Assembly: GCA_025350695.1 (NCBI GenBank) | Contig: JANXXI010000235.1 | Location: 1 to 64,000 of the forward strand | DNA from: Acidobacteriota bacterium | Lineage (GTDB): Bacteria; Acidobacteriota; Terriglobia; Bryobacterales; Bryobacteraceae | DNA: 64,000 bases | Reading direction: 5' to 3' | Shown here: positions 36,707 to 46,201 of the stretch, piece after piece | How the letters are laid out: each line of letters starts with the position of its first letter | Position numbering within the stretch: the stretch's first letter is position 1 | Notes under the pieces: model-generated | The model's database searches: none | Told to the model about the DNA's origin: nothing | Seen by the model: the letters and a program-made list of their open reading frames with translations, nothing else | Position numbers and translations under genes: made by a program

Positions 36707-36716
36707 ATAGTCGCCC

Positions 36717-37460
36717 TTACCGCGCGCTGAATTTGGGACGCCAGAAATTATCCGCGCTCAATTCTGCGAACTCGGTGGAAACATAACTCCATTCCGGATC
36801 CAACCGCAGCAACTGATGATCGCGGCTCAGTTCAATCTCACTCGCGATCTTTCGTAAACTCGGGCCCGTGTCCCCCATCGCGGCCGCGTAGGCCGGGTTC
36901 CGCACGGAACCATTGTCTAGCGTCTTGAGCGATGTTAAGGGCGCAATCATTACGTAAGTCCCCGAGCTCGTTCCTGAGACCACCTGATAGGCCCTCTCGG
37001 GCCTGTCCAGATTGATGGCATCGTAGGCTGCCCGCCGCAGGCGCATTAGGTCTCCGAATTCTGCTCCAGTCCCTGGCCGGATTCGATATGTGGGAATCTG
37101 AAGATAGCGGGCCCGTGGCATCAGCTTCGCAGCCAGATCAGGGCGGAAGCTGAGCCCAGGTAGGTGCAGCAGAAGCGTGGAGAAGGGCGCCGATCGTTCT
37201 GATAGTTTCCCTAGGTGTGAAACGGCGTCAACCGCTTCGAGACTCGCGTAGGATTCGTGGATCTCGAAGAAAACCGTCTCGGGCATCCCCGTTGTGGCGG
37301 TTGTGGCGAGAATTGGCGTTCCAACACGAAAGCCCAAGTAATTCGAAGCCCTCTCGGTGGCCTGCACCCGCATTGGTTCCCGAATCATGCGGATCAGAAT
37401 TGGTGGTTCCTGCGCGGCCAATGTGCCTATGAGGATGCTGATGGCAAATGTTCGCTTCAT
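36717..37460 (-). CDS. Secreted NIPSNAP-like protein of unknown function
   Basis: This ~247-residue protein starts with a signal peptide (MKRTFAISILIGTLAAQ) and is otherwise soluble. Its second half has the YLQIPTYRIRPGTGAEFGDLMRLRRAAYDA pattern of ferredoxin-like NIPSNAP/ABM folds, and the first half has a related hydrophobic-aromatic pattern, so two such folds may be present. I chose ATG 37460 because the upstream ORF extension crosses the terminator hairpin of the LysM gene. The function is unknown. It ends 10 bp from the lptD stop. Confidence 0.65.
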   Translation of the reverse strand: MKRTFAISILIGTLAAQEPPILIRMIREPMRVQATERASNYLGFRVGTPILATTATTGMPETVFFEIHESYASLEAVDAVSHLGKLSERSAPFSTLLLHLPGLSFRPDLAAKLMPRARYLQIPTYRIRPGTGAEFGDLMRLRRAAYDAINLDRPERAYQVVSGTSSGTYVMIAPLTSLKTLDNGSVRNPAYAAAMGDTGPSLRKIASEIELSRDHQLLRLDPEWSYVSTEFAELSADNFWRPKFSAR

Positions 37461-37501
37461 GTCAGCATTGACGTTGAAACTGGCCCGCTCGTTGTAAACG
37501 A

Positions 37502-37529
37502 AAAGGGCGAACCGTGTGGCTCGCCCTTT
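37502..37529 (-). terminator. Terminator hairpin after the LysM/BON gene
   Basis: AAAGGGCGA (37502-37510) pairs perfectly with TCGCCCTTT (37521-37529) across a 10-nt loop. On the minus strand the 3' arm runs into TCGTTT, so it fits a terminator for the LysM/BON gene that ends at 37557, and it separates that gene from the next. Confidence 0.6.
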
Positions 37530-37556
37530 CATTACCGAACCAACTATGGACACAAT

Positions 37557-37952
37557 CTAGTCGGGGATCACTAGCACATCGCCGGGATGAATGATGGTAT
37601 GCTCATCCTGCAGTTGTCCAGGATTGCCCGCAATGATCTTAGGAAACTGCGCGCCATTTCCGTAAAAGTGGGTCGCGATCTTCCACAGCGAGTCTCCACC
37701 TACCACCGTATACGTCTTTTCCGGCGGGGCCAGGCTCGAATCTACTGAGAGGTCGCACGTCAGATCGGCAAAGCCACTATCGACCAGCTTGATCTGGTTC
37801 CAAATATCATTCTTTACGTCTTCCGAAGGCGCCGCGCCTTGCAACAACAATTTATTATCTTGAACGTGGCAGTGGGCCAGAACAACACCCTTTTGCTTGA
37901 TGATGTTCAATACCGATTGGTATTTCAATTTTAGTTCGTCTACTCGTTCCAT
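37557..37952 (-). CDS. BON + LysM domain protein
   Basis: The 131-residue protein has an N-terminal BON-like domain (about 1-70) and a C-terminal LysM domain (about 79-131: YTVVGGDSLWKIATHFYG ... IHPGDVLVIPD). The arrangement matches the YgaU/LysM-BON proteins of other bacteria, small potassium- or envelope-stress proteins. There is no signal peptide, so it is cytoplasmic or leaves by another route. GAGGAG lies 6 nt upstream of the ATG. A terminator hairpin follows. Confidence 0.85.
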   Translation of the reverse strand: MERVDELKLKYQSVLNIIKQKGVVLAHCHVQDNKLLLQGAAPSEDVKNDIWNQIKLVDSGFADLTCDLSVDSSLAPPEKTYTVVGGDSLWKIATHFYGNGAQFPKIIAGNPGQLQDEHTIIHPGDVLVIPD

Positions 37953-37967
37953 TGTTTCTCCTCAGTT

Positions 37968-39323
37968 TTATTTCCGGGGCCGAATGCCCCACCGGTTGGA
38001 CAAAAAATCCACCAATTGACTTCTAAATTCGGGCTTCACGTCTGCCCCCCACCGCACCATTTTATCCACTTCCCGCTCCCATTGGCCACGAGTTAATCGT
38101 TGCTGTTCGATTACATCGCTGCCATGGCAAACCATGCAAGTGGATTTGAACTCGGCAGGAGGCTCAGTCAAGGCCGGGTTTGCCGGCTTTAGCCCCGATG
38201 CGGGAGGCGTGTTTGCTACATCGATTCCTACCGTGGGAACGGCGTTGTGGGCATATCCCGATGGATTCCACTCTGGGACAAAAGGCTGCGAGTCCCCTCC
38301 GGCACTGCGGGCGCGGGCCATTACTTGATAGTAGGCTTCCTGACCTGGCTTCCATTCGTACGACCACTGGCTCCAACCGTATTTTCCACCTGATGCTCTC
38401 ACCGCAGCCGGACGCCAACTACGACCGTTATCGGTGGAAACTTCGACAGCAGAGAGTGGCGATTCGCCGCTCCAGGCCACACCCCACAACTTAATCGGGC
38501 CGAGAGGAACTACCGCGCCATCTTGATGACTGGCGATAACGCTCTTAATCCGCAAGGACGTCAGGGGCGACATCTTTGCAGGATCGACCGCGGATCCTGG
38601 TGATACGTTCTTGCCCGGATGACGATAGGCGGTCTTCATAAAGAAGCCGTCGAATTCCTTGTCCAGAACCTCAATCTTTGTGACCCACTTCACCCAGCTA
38701 TCGCCGGCCCAACCGGGGGCAATCAAGCGCAACGGGAACCCGTGGGCTACCGGCAACTCTTCCCCATTCATTTCGTAGGCTAGGATCGTATCCGGGTGCA
38801 GCGCTTTGTTCAGCGGAACCGTGCGTTTGAACTCGGGCATTTTGCCGATTGGGACATCCGCGCCGTCGAACAGCACCTCGATAGCAGGCTGCTTAATGCC
38901 GCATCGACGGAGCACGTCCGCCAAACGGACCCCAGCCCATCGGCCGTTGCCCACTGCGCCGTATTCCCACTGCAGTCCAGGCACCGTCGCCTCGTAAAGA
39001 GCGCGTCCGTTGCCGGCGCATTCGAGCACGCTGACTAATTCCACTCTCGGCATCTTTTTCAAGTCAGCCATTGTGAATGTCGCCGGCGTAGTGACTTGGC
39101 CCGAGATCGCCAAGCGCCAATCGTTCAACTCAACCTTCGGAACGTAGTGGTGACTCCGGACGAAGAAATTCTCGATGGGTGTAATGGCATGCCGGAAATT
39201 AGGCAACGTCATTTCCAGATCTTCGGGCCGTGCCGCGCGGACGATCATGTCCTTCTTCGGCGCACCGGAAATAAGTTGAGCGGAGGCCGTTGCGGCTAAC
39301 GCGAGAAGTTGGCGTCTATGCAT
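37968..39323 (-). CDS. Sulfite oxidase-family molybdoenzyme with C-terminal haem c
   Basis: SorA-type sulfite oxidases oxidise sulfite to sulfate in the periplasm. After a Tat-like signal (MHRRQLLALAATASAQ) comes the molybdopterin domain, with the Moco-binding Cys in VSVLECAGNGR and the GFPLRLIAPGWAGDSWVKWV block, then the dimerisation domain, then a ~60-residue C-terminal tail with one c-type haem site, CMVCH (396-400). SorAB systems carry this cytochrome on a separate subunit; here both are one chain. I chose ATG 39323 because AAGGA is 5 nt upstream and it starts 8 bp after the kinase gene. Confidence 0.88.
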   Translation of the reverse strand: MHRRQLLALAATASAQLISGAPKKDMIVRAARPEDLEMTLPNFRHAITPIENFFVRSHHYVPKVELNDWRLAISGQVTTPATFTMADLKKMPRVELVSVLECAGNGRALYEATVPGLQWEYGAVGNGRWAGVRLADVLRRCGIKQPAIEVLFDGADVPIGKMPEFKRTVPLNKALHPDTILAYEMNGEELPVAHGFPLRLIAPGWAGDSWVKWVTKIEVLDKEFDGFFMKTAYRHPGKNVSPGSAVDPAKMSPLTSLRIKSVIASHQDGAVVPLGPIKLWGVAWSGESPLSAVEVSTDNGRSWRPAAVRASGGKYGWSQWSYEWKPGQEAYYQVMARARSAGGDSQPFVPEWNPSGYAHNAVPTVGIDVANTPPASGLKPANPALTEPPAEFKSTCMVCHGSDVIEQQRLTRGQWEREVDKMVRWGADVKPEFRSQLVDFLSNRWGIRPRK

Positions 39324-39330
39324 ATCGTCC

Positions 39331-40968
39331 TTACCAAGATACCCGGAATTCTGCGATGGCGCCTTCAGTAATTTCAATGTCACGCTCTTTGGGCTCGTTT
39401 CCGGGAATGGTTATGGTGATCCGATGTTTGCCGACTGGTAGTGTCAGCACTGTTGGAGTTCGTTCGGAACGTAACGCTCCGTCCACCTTGATTTCCGCCC
39501 CCAGGGGCGTCGTTACCAGGCTCAATTTACCTGTGGCCGCTTCAAGCGTCGCGTTCACCTCGGTCTGGTCAGGTACTTGAAGTATGCGAAAGGCGGATAG
39601 GTAGCCAGGAGCGCTGATGGCGAAAGTATGCCGCCCGGGAACTAGAGGCAGAGAACACGGGGAAGTACAAGTTGGTGAACCCGAATCGACGAGTATTTTC
39701 GCCCCGGCCGGGATGGTTGTTACTTTGATAGCGTACTCGCCTGCGCCCAGCGGATCAGTCGTTCTTGGCGGAGCCTTGGAAGGGGATTCACTTGCATCGA
39801 ACGGTTGAACCACGGTCGGTGTTCGCGGTGATGGAACGGGGGTCTCCTCCTTAATCATGTTTTCAGGTGTTGCCGTCGCTTTGACGTCCGGTGGCGGCGG
39901 AATCGCATTTGGATCGGGCAAGGCCACGGTCTGTTGCGGCGCCGGGGGCCGATTCTGTAAATACGTAAAAGCTCCAACCGTTAGCCCAATCACCGCGGCC
40001 ATGGCAAGAATCATTCCCAAACCTGAGAATCTCGAACTGGCCCGCGAAGGCGGAGGCTGCCTAACGAAAGGTGGCAACTCGACGGGAGATTTTTCCGCTA
40101 CCGGGGCGAATGCCATCGTTGGCAAAGTTAATTCCGGCTCATGCGCAACCGTGGTCCAATCGCCTGATAGTGAATTGACGAAAGCCGTGCAGTTTTCAAA
40201 TCGCGCGACAGGGTCCTTTGCCAGTACCCTGCTCAGTGCCGCTTCGATGGCCATCGTCAGAGACTGGTTTGCCTGGCGTGCAGGCGGTGGCTTCACCGAT
40301 ACGACTTGATAAAGCAGGCTGGGAATGGAATCGGCGTGATAAGGTGTATGTCCGGTCAGCATTTCGTACGCCACTATTCCAAGTGAAAATTGATCAGCTC
40401 GTGCGCCAGCCGTCTTGCCCTGGACTTGTTCAGGAGCCATGTAGGTCGGCGTCCCTAAAATGGCTCCGTTAAGAATCGTCGCATTCTGCGACTGCATGCG
40501 AGCGATTCCAAAATCGGCAATCTTGACGACTCCCTCGGAGGTCACCATCAGGTTGGCAGGTTTGACGTCGCGATGCACGACGCCCTTTTGATGAGCAAAA
40601 TCGAGAGCGGCCGCAGTTTGCTCCAGGATTGATCGGGTTTCTTCCGGACTCAGCATCCTCTTGCGGAGAATCTGTTCCAGCGTTTCACCCTCCACATACT
40701 CCATGAAGATGTTAGCCGACGACCCTTGCTGTTCCTGAATATCGTAAATAGTGACAATACCTGGGTGGGAGAGCTGCCCGGCAGACTGTGCCTCGCGAAA
40801 CAACCGCTCCCTCAACCTTTGGCGTTCTTCTGGGGTGGAGACGTTATCGAAACATATCTGCTTGATGGCGACGATGCGGCCAATGATAGGATCGCGCGCG
40901 CGGTAAACCACTCCGCTTGAGCCTCGTCCTGCTTCGCCTTCCACGACGTACCTGCCGATGGTCTGCAT
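39331..40968 (-). CDS. Ser/Thr protein kinase with PEGA domains
   Basis: A Hanks-type kinase domain (about 1-265) shows the Gly-loop GEAGRGSSG (11-19), Lys 36, HRDVKPANL (132-140) and DFG (152-154), all intact. A single membrane segment (about 315-338) leads to a periplasmic region with two PEGA repeats (about 410-480 and 480-545), which often bind envelope components. The layout is typical of acidobacterial PknB-like kinases. It is directly upstream of the sulfite oxidase gene (8 bp) and may be co-transcribed; a regulatory link is only suggested by position. Confidence 0.92.
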   Translation of the reverse strand: MQTIGRYVVEGEAGRGSSGVVYRARDPIIGRIVAIKQICFDNVSTPEERQRLRERLFREAQSAGQLSHPGIVTIYDIQEQQGSSANIFMEYVEGETLEQILRKRMLSPEETRSILEQTAAALDFAHQKGVVHRDVKPANLMVTSEGVVKIADFGIARMQSQNATILNGAILGTPTYMAPEQVQGKTAGARADQFSLGIVAYEMLTGHTPYHADSIPSLLYQVVSVKPPPARQANQSLTMAIEAALSRVLAKDPVARFENCTAFVNSLSGDWTTVAHEPELTLPTMAFAPVAEKSPVELPPFVRQPPPSRASSRFSGLGMILAMAAVIGLTVGAFTYLQNRPPAPQQTVALPDPNAIPPPPDVKATATPENMIKEETPVPSPRTPTVVQPFDASESPSKAPPRTTDPLGAGEYAIKVTTIPAGAKILVDSGSPTCTSPCSLPLVPGRHTFAISAPGYLSAFRILQVPDQTEVNATLEAATGKLSLVTTPLGAEIKVDGALRSERTPTVLTLPVGKHRITITIPGNEPKERDIEITEGAIAEFRVSW

Positions 40969-41035
40969 CCGTTGCCTTCCATTCTAACAAGTGGTTTTGT
41001 TGAGAGCCCGCGTGGACTTTTTGCACTTAAAGAAT

Positions 41036-41878
41036 ATGGCCCAAGAATATGATGTCGCTCTCAAACAGCTTTTCAGGCGATCAGGGACTAGGTTGTTGAG
41101 GGAGCTTTGCGGCGAGAGTGTCATACACTGGCATGACAAAGAGTTGCCGCGGGTCCGAAATACCCGAGGTGACATGATTGGCGAGACAGAATCGGGGAGG
41201 ATCGTTCACCTGGAATTTGATGCCGATCCCGGCCCCACCCTTGGTCCTAGGTTTGGCATTTATTATTTGGAAATTTATCTCAAGTTCGGCCAGTATCCCG
41301 ATCAGAGTTTGATTAATGTGGCGCCGGAGCCGACCCGCGCGAGCGGTATTTTGACGTCTCCCAAGATGAGTTACATGTACAACGTAGTCAATCTGTGGGA
41401 GCGAGACGGCGAGCCTTTTTTGCGAAGCAGGGACGTGGGAGACCAGATTCTTGCCGTCCTGATGCGGCTCGAAGACCAGAAGGATGCCGTGGGGAAAGTG
41501 GTGGATTCAATCACCAAATTGAAAGGAGAGAAGCGAGATGCGGCACTCGGGCAACTTTTGGTACTCTCGGGATTGAGGCGGTTGGAAGGAACCGTGGAAC
41601 GGGAGGTGGGGATGAGAACGGGATTCGGGAGCATTCTGGAGAACAAGGTTCTTGGACGTGAGTACAAGAAGGGCTTAGCCCAAGGCTTGGAGCAAGGCCT
41701 GGAGCAAGGCGTCATTCAGGGCCGCGCCCTTGTAGTGAGAAATCTCCTGCTGAAACGATTCGGTAAGATTCCAGGCTGGGCGGAGGCGAAGCTTCTTAAA
41801 GCGAATGCAAATGACTTGGACCTTTGGGGCGATAGATTGCTTGATTCTAAAACAATCAGACAGGTGTTTGAGACCTAA
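41036..41878 (+). CDS. Rpn-like PD-(D/E)XK nuclease/transposase-related protein
   Basis: This 280-residue protein matches the Rpn/DUF4351-type 'recombination-promoting nuclease' family. The N-terminal motif EYDVALKQLFRRSG, the IVHLEFDADP core (HxEF plus an acidic residue where many members have Gln), and the YYLEIYLKF segment are typical. The C-terminus has a glycine/glutamine-rich coil (GLAQGLEQGLEQGVIQG) and a helical end. I chose ATG 41036; GTG 40991 would add 15 unrelated residues. These proteins promote DNA recombination and vary quickly. It overlaps the convergent mfd stop by 4 bp. Confidence 0.72.
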   Translation: MAQEYDVALKQLFRRSGTRLLRELCGESVIHWHDKELPRVRNTRGDMIGETESGRIVHLEFDADPGPTLGPRFGIYYLEIYLKFGQYPDQSLINVAPEPTRASGILTSPKMSYMYNVVNLWERDGEPFLRSRDVGDQILAVLMRLEDQKDAVGKVVDSITKLKGEKRDAALGQLLVLSGLRRLEGTVEREVGMRTGFGSILENKVLGREYKKGLAQGLEQGLEQGVIQGRALVVRNLLLKRFGKIPGWAEAKLLKANANDLDLWGDRLLDSKTIRQVFET

Positions 41879-44800
41879 ATCAACCCCGCGACGCATTGCT
41901 GCAGATACGTCAACAAATCCTCGGGGGCAACCGACGCGTCGCAGGGCAAGCGCAGAAGTCCGGCTGGAGTAAATTGCGCGCCCGGCGTCCCGCTGACCAA
42001 AGCCATGAGCTGCTTCGGATCGATGCGGGCCTCCTGGTGGAATTTCACGTTCAACATTCCTTGCCTCCGATCAATTGACTCAATGCCCGCCCTCTGCGCC
42101 GCAGTCTTAAGTTGTGAAAACTCAACCAGCAGACGCACCGAGCCTGGCACAGGGCCGTAACGGTCCTCCAACTCCTCCAACATCTTCACGGCGCTTTCAG
42201 CGTCTTTCAAATCCGCCATCCTCTTATAGGCGCGCAGGCGTTGATTTTCATCGGAAACGTATTCTGATGGGATACGAAGGTCAAGCCCAAGGTTCAGCGA
42301 CGAATGAACTTCGGGCGGCACTTCTTCGCCGCGCAGTTCGCGCACCGTCTCCTCAAGCATCTTCATATACATGTCGTAGCCGACCGCCTCTATTTGTCCA
42401 TGCTGTTCGCCACCCAGCAAGTTACCTGCCCCGCGCAATTCAAGATCCAGCGCGGCAATCTTGAATCCCGCACCCAGATCGCTGAACTCCTTCAAGGCGG
42501 CCAATCGCTTACGGGCAATCTCACTCAGTTCCTTACCTTCAGGCACCAGCAGGTAGGCATAAGCGCGTCGATTGGAACGTCCAACGCGGCCTCGCAACTG
42601 GTACAACTCGCTGAGGCCATAGCGCTCGGCATTCTCCATGATGATCGTGTTGGCCAGTGGGATATCCAGGCCGTTTTCCACGATCGTCGTGCAGACAAAA
42701 ACATCGTACTCCTTGCGCATGAAGCCCAACAGGACCTTCTCTAAGGCCTCTTCTCCCATCTGCCCATGGCCCACTGTCACGCGGCAATTGGGCAGGGCTT
42801 CTTGAATCGAAGCTGCCCGGGCGTAAATGCTTTCCACGCGATTATGGACAAAGTAAACTTGCCCACCGCGGCTCAACTCCTGTTCAATGGCAGTTTTGAT
42901 TAGGTCTTGATTGAAGTGCGCAACCACCGTATGAATCGCCAAACGATCTTTCGGTGGAGTTTCAATCACCGACATGTCGCGCAGCCCCAGAAGCGACATG
43001 TGTAGCGTACGCGGAATAGGCGTTGCCGACATAGTAAGCGAGTCTATATTCGCCCGCACATGCTTCAACCTCTCCTTATGCCGCACCCCAAAACGCTGCT
43101 CTTCGTCGATGATCATCAGGCCCAGATCGGCGAATTCCACGTCCTTCGAAAGAAGGCGATGGGTGCCAATAACGACGTCTACTTTCCCCGCCGCCACGTC
43201 TTCCAGAACTTGTGTAATCTCTTTGGCGCTACGAAACCGGCTCAACATTTCCACGCGGGCAGGGAACGCCGCAAAGCGTCGTTTGAAGGTTTCAAAATGC
43301 TGAAAACAGAGCACCGTTGTTGGGGCCAACAATGCCACCTGCTTACCGTCGCCCAACGCCTTGAACGCGGCGCGCATGGCCACTTCGGTCTTGCCAAATC
43401 CAACGTCGCCGCACAGAAGGCGATCCATCGGTTGATCGCTTTCCATATCGCGCTTTATGTCTTTGACGGCTTGCAGTTGGTCCTTTGTAGGTGTGTAATC
43501 GAAGGCATCCTCGAATTCGCGCTGCCAGTTACCGTCGGCGGAAAACGCGAAGCCTATGGCCATTTTGCGTTGGGCGTAGAGTTTGATTAACTCATCGGCC
43601 ATGTCGCGCATCTTGGCTTTGACGCGTGATTTCGTCTTGGTCCAAGTGACCCCGCCAAGCTTATCCAGGCCGGGCTTGTTGTCGCCCGCCCCACGATACT
43701 TCTGCACAAGATCCAGCCGCGTGAGCGGCACGTAAAGCTTGGCGTCGGCGGCGTATTCCAGTACCATGAAATCGCCCTTCTGATCTCCTTCGCCCAGTTC
43801 CTTCAATCCGGCGAAGCGCCCCACGCCATGCGTTACATGCACCACGTAGTCGCCGGGTTTCAGGTCGGCCAAATCCGCGGCAAAAGCTGCTGCCGCCGAT
43901 TTATTGGTGACCGGATGCGCCACAAGGTCAGAGGAATCGAACAAGTCTTCGGAACCGAAAACTGTCAGCTTCTCTTCCGGGAAACTGACGCCACGACGGA
44001 TCGCGCCTTTGGCCAGCAGTATGTTGCCCGCCGATGGGCCACTCCACCCGCGATTGGTGGCGGCGTAAGAAGCAGTCTCTGAGCTATCGAGGCAAACCGT
44101 GAAGGGCAGACTATATTCAGTGAAGACGTCCGCCAAGCGTTCCACTTCACCGGTCGATGCCGCGAAGAAAACGGCGCGTTCCGATTTTTCCACCATCGAA
44201 CGAGTCTCAGCGATCACCGCTTGAATGTTGCCATGGAAAGCCATGGCCGGACGCGTGGAGATGTGCCCCGCATTTTCTTCCAAGGACAACTGGCGGAATT
44301 CCAATTGCTCCTTGCCGTTAATCTGTTGCTCGAAATCATCCCAGCTGTAGAAGATCTTCTCCGGGGGGACTGGCTCAAACACGGAGTCATGATCTTTCGG
44401 CGGAGTATCAAGCCGGATCCACAAGCGTTCCCCGGCGGCCTTGATCTGTTCCGGTTCATCCAACAAAATTACCGGCTGCACAGCTATGTCGAAAATAGAA
44501 AATTCACGAGCTTCATCCACCGCTTGCCTGAACTCCCAGCCAGAAGCCGACAGTTCCGTGCGCGGATACTCAACCAACGGAAGCAACGTGGTTTGATCCA
44601 CCTTCAGGACGGACCGCTGCGTATCGACGTCGAATTTGCGCATCGATTCGATAAGGTCACCGAACATTTCCATCCGTATGGGGCGGTCGGCTTCGGCGGG
44701 AAATATGTCGACGATGCCGCCACGTATGGAAAACTCACCTACCATTTCCACAGGTTCGCGCCGCTCGTAGCCGATCGAGACCAGATGCGCCGCCAAGTCT

Positions 44801-45285
44801 TCTTGCGCGATCTCTTCGCCAAGACGAATGGTGAGCGCTAAGTGCCGGTAGTAATCGCCTTTGTTCGTGCGCAGCATTGCGCCAGTGACCGGCGTGATAG
44901 TGATGGGCGCGGTGCCCATCGCTAGCCGCCACAAGCCGATGGCGCGTTGCTCGCTGATTTCCGAATGCGGCGAAAGCTGCTGGGCCGGTAACACATCCAG
45001 CGCCGGAATCAGTTGTGGCCGTCCGATAGTCGTCGATTCGGCAAGAATGTCGAAGAAAGTGCAGGTGAGTTCATGCAGCGTTTCCGCCGCGCGCGAACCG
45101 TCGCAGACCACGATGACCGGCTTGCCAGTTACGTGCCACGCGTGGACCGCGTAAAGCGCCTTGGCGGCGGGAACCAACCCTGCCAGCGAGGCGTGTCTTG
45201 AAGCTGCCAGGCGGCGCATGACGTCGTGAAAAGACGTGCGTTTTCCGAGCGCTTGGAACAGTTCGCGAATTGCTGGATGAGTCAA
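41875..45285 (-). CDS. mfd: Transcription-repair coupling factor Mfd
   Basis: Mfd removes RNA polymerase stalled at lesions and recruits UvrA. The 1136-residue protein has a UvrB-like N-terminus, the CarD/RID domain (around 495-560: KPGDYVVHVTHGVGRF), Walker A CGDVGFGKTEVAMRAAF, the DEEQ box (LMIIDEEQRFGV), the SMSATPIPRTLHMSL motif, helicase motif VI (RGRVGRSNRRAYAYLL), and the C-terminal TRCF domain. All motor motifs are intact. It ends 7 bp from the rfaE2 gene it follows, and the two may be co-transcribed. Confidence 0.96.
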   Translation of the reverse strand: MTHPAIRELFQALGKRTSFHDVMRRLAASRHASLAGLVPAAKALYAVHAWHVTGKPVIVVCDGSRAAETLHELTCTFFDILAESTTIGRPQLIPALDVLPAQQLSPHSEISEQRAIGLWRLAMGTAPITITPVTGAMLRTNKGDYYRHLALTIRLGEEIAQEDLAAHLVSIGYERREPVEMVGEFSIRGGIVDIFPAEADRPIRMEMFGDLIESMRKFDVDTQRSVLKVDQTTLLPLVEYPRTELSASGWEFRQAVDEAREFSIFDIAVQPVILLDEPEQIKAAGERLWIRLDTPPKDHDSVFEPVPPEKIFYSWDDFEQQINGKEQLEFRQLSLEENAGHISTRPAMAFHGNIQAVIAETRSMVEKSERAVFFAASTGEVERLADVFTEYSLPFTVCLDSSETASYAATNRGWSGPSAGNILLAKGAIRRGVSFPEEKLTVFGSEDLFDSSDLVAHPVTNKSAAAAFAADLADLKPGDYVVHVTHGVGRFAGLKELGEGDQKGDFMVLEYAADAKLYVPLTRLDLVQKYRGAGDNKPGLDKLGGVTWTKTKSRVKAKMRDMADELIKLYAQRKMAIGFAFSADGNWQREFEDAFDYTPTKDQLQAVKDIKRDMESDQPMDRLLCGDVGFGKTEVAMRAAFKALGDGKQVALLAPTTVLCFQHFETFKRRFAAFPARVEMLSRFRSAKEITQVLEDVAAGKVDVVIGTHRLLSKDVEFADLGLMIIDEEQRFGVRHKERLKHVRANIDSLTMSATPIPRTLHMSLLGLRDMSVIETPPKDRLAIHTVVAHFNQDLIKTAIEQELSRGGQVYFVHNRVESIYARAASIQEALPNCRVTVGHGQMGEEALEKVLLGFMRKEYDVFVCTTIVENGLDIPLANTIIMENAERYGLSELYQLRGRVGRSNRRAYAYLLVPEGKELSEIARKRLAALKEFSDLGAGFKIAALDLELRGAGNLLGGEQHGQIEAVGYDMYMKMLEETVRELRGEEVPPEVHSSLNLGLDLRIPSEYVSDENQRLRAYKRMADLKDAESAVKMLEELEDRYGPVPGSVRLLVEFSQLKTAAQRAGIESIDRRQGMLNVKFHQEARIDPKQLMALVSGTPGAQFTPAGLLRLPCDASVAPEDLLTYLQQCVAGLI

Positions 45286-45292
45286 GCTTCAA

Positions 45293-45760
45293 TTACCGGG
45301 AAAGAATTTCTTTTTCAATGTTAGTGGTGGAGTAGCCTGGTTCCAGCGGCAAAGCCATCACTGTTCCACCGGCGGCTTCCACCTCTTCACGGCCCGCAAT
45401 GAAATGGGACCAATCGGCTCCCTTAACCAGCAAATCAGGCAGCACGGCGGCTATCAGTTCCCTGGGCGTATCCTCGTCGAAACTGGTGACAACGTCAACG
45501 GCTTCAAGAGCGGCAGCCATCGCAGCGCGTTGTTCCAGCGTCAGTAGCGGGCGCGACGGCCCCTTCAGCCGCGCAACCGAATCGTCCGTGTTCAGCGCCA
45601 AAATCAGAATGTCGCCCAACGAACGGGCCGATTCCAGAAGCCGGATATGGCCCGGATGCAACAGATCGTAACAGCCATTGGTGAACACCACTTTCCGTCC
45701 GTCACGCTTCCAGCCAGACCTGGCGGCAACAAGTTCTTCGCGATTGAGAAACACACCCAT
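45293..45760 (-). CDS. rfaE2: D-glycero-beta-D-manno-heptose-1-P adenylyltransferase (RfaE2/HldE C-type)
   Basis: This enzyme makes ADP-heptose for the LPS inner core. The 155-residue protein is the stand-alone adenylyltransferase half of HldE: TNGCYDLLHPGHIRLLE carries the nucleotidyl-transfer HxGH motif, and the C-terminal YSTTNIEKEIL gives the last conserved TT. No kinase half (RfaE1) is fused or adjacent. With LptD it supports an LPS-bearing outer membrane, though such proteins also act on related nucleotide sugars. Confidence 0.9.
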   Translation of the reverse strand: MGVFLNREELVAARSGWKRDGRKVVFTNGCYDLLHPGHIRLLESARSLGDILILALNTDDSVARLKGPSRPLLTLEQRAAMAAALEAVDVVTSFDEDTPRELIAAVLPDLLVKGADWSHFIAGREEVEAAGGTVMALPLEPGYSTTNIEKEILSR

Positions 45761-45919
45761 CTACTTCCTAGTTTAGATGATGGGGCGGAACTGCTTACAT
45801 CAATATCGGTTGGGCAGAAAAATCAAGCAGACGTCGCACAACCCACATGCCAGGGCCCTTATCCCATTGCGATAAAGGAATCCGATTGTGTTTGACACCT
45901 ATGCCGGCACGGTACGGGC

Positions 45920-46201
45920 ATGATGACGTGGAAAATTTTCCGGCACAAGGGTCTGAAACGCTTGTCTGAGGACGATGATTCAAGCGGCTTTCATCTCGAC
46001 CGAGCTCATCACCCGTCTGATCTCCATTTGTCCGGCTATCGTCTTCACGCCTTGCGCGGAGAACCCAAGAGTTATTGGAGCGTGACAATATCGTGTAATT
46101 GGCGGGTCTCGTTTCGCTTTTTTGATGGCAACGCGCTTGAGGTTGTTGAAAAACGGGGACTGACGAAACTGACATCTTTTTTCGCCATCGCGAGCAATTG
46201 A
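45920..46201 (+). pseudogene. higB: HigB-type toxin gene, degenerate
   Basis: The reading frame matches RelE/HigB mRNA-interferase toxins: KIFRHKGLKRLSEDDD at the start and SGYRLHALRGEPKSYWSVTISCNWRVSFRFFDGNA in the second half are unmistakable. About 20-25 residues seem to be missing between these blocks, and after EVV the usual DYxDYH end is replaced by residues encoded by the arm of an inverted-repeat element (46148-46259). So it is probably inactive, although a stable short protein cannot be excluded. The antitoxin remnant follows. Confidence 0.75.
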
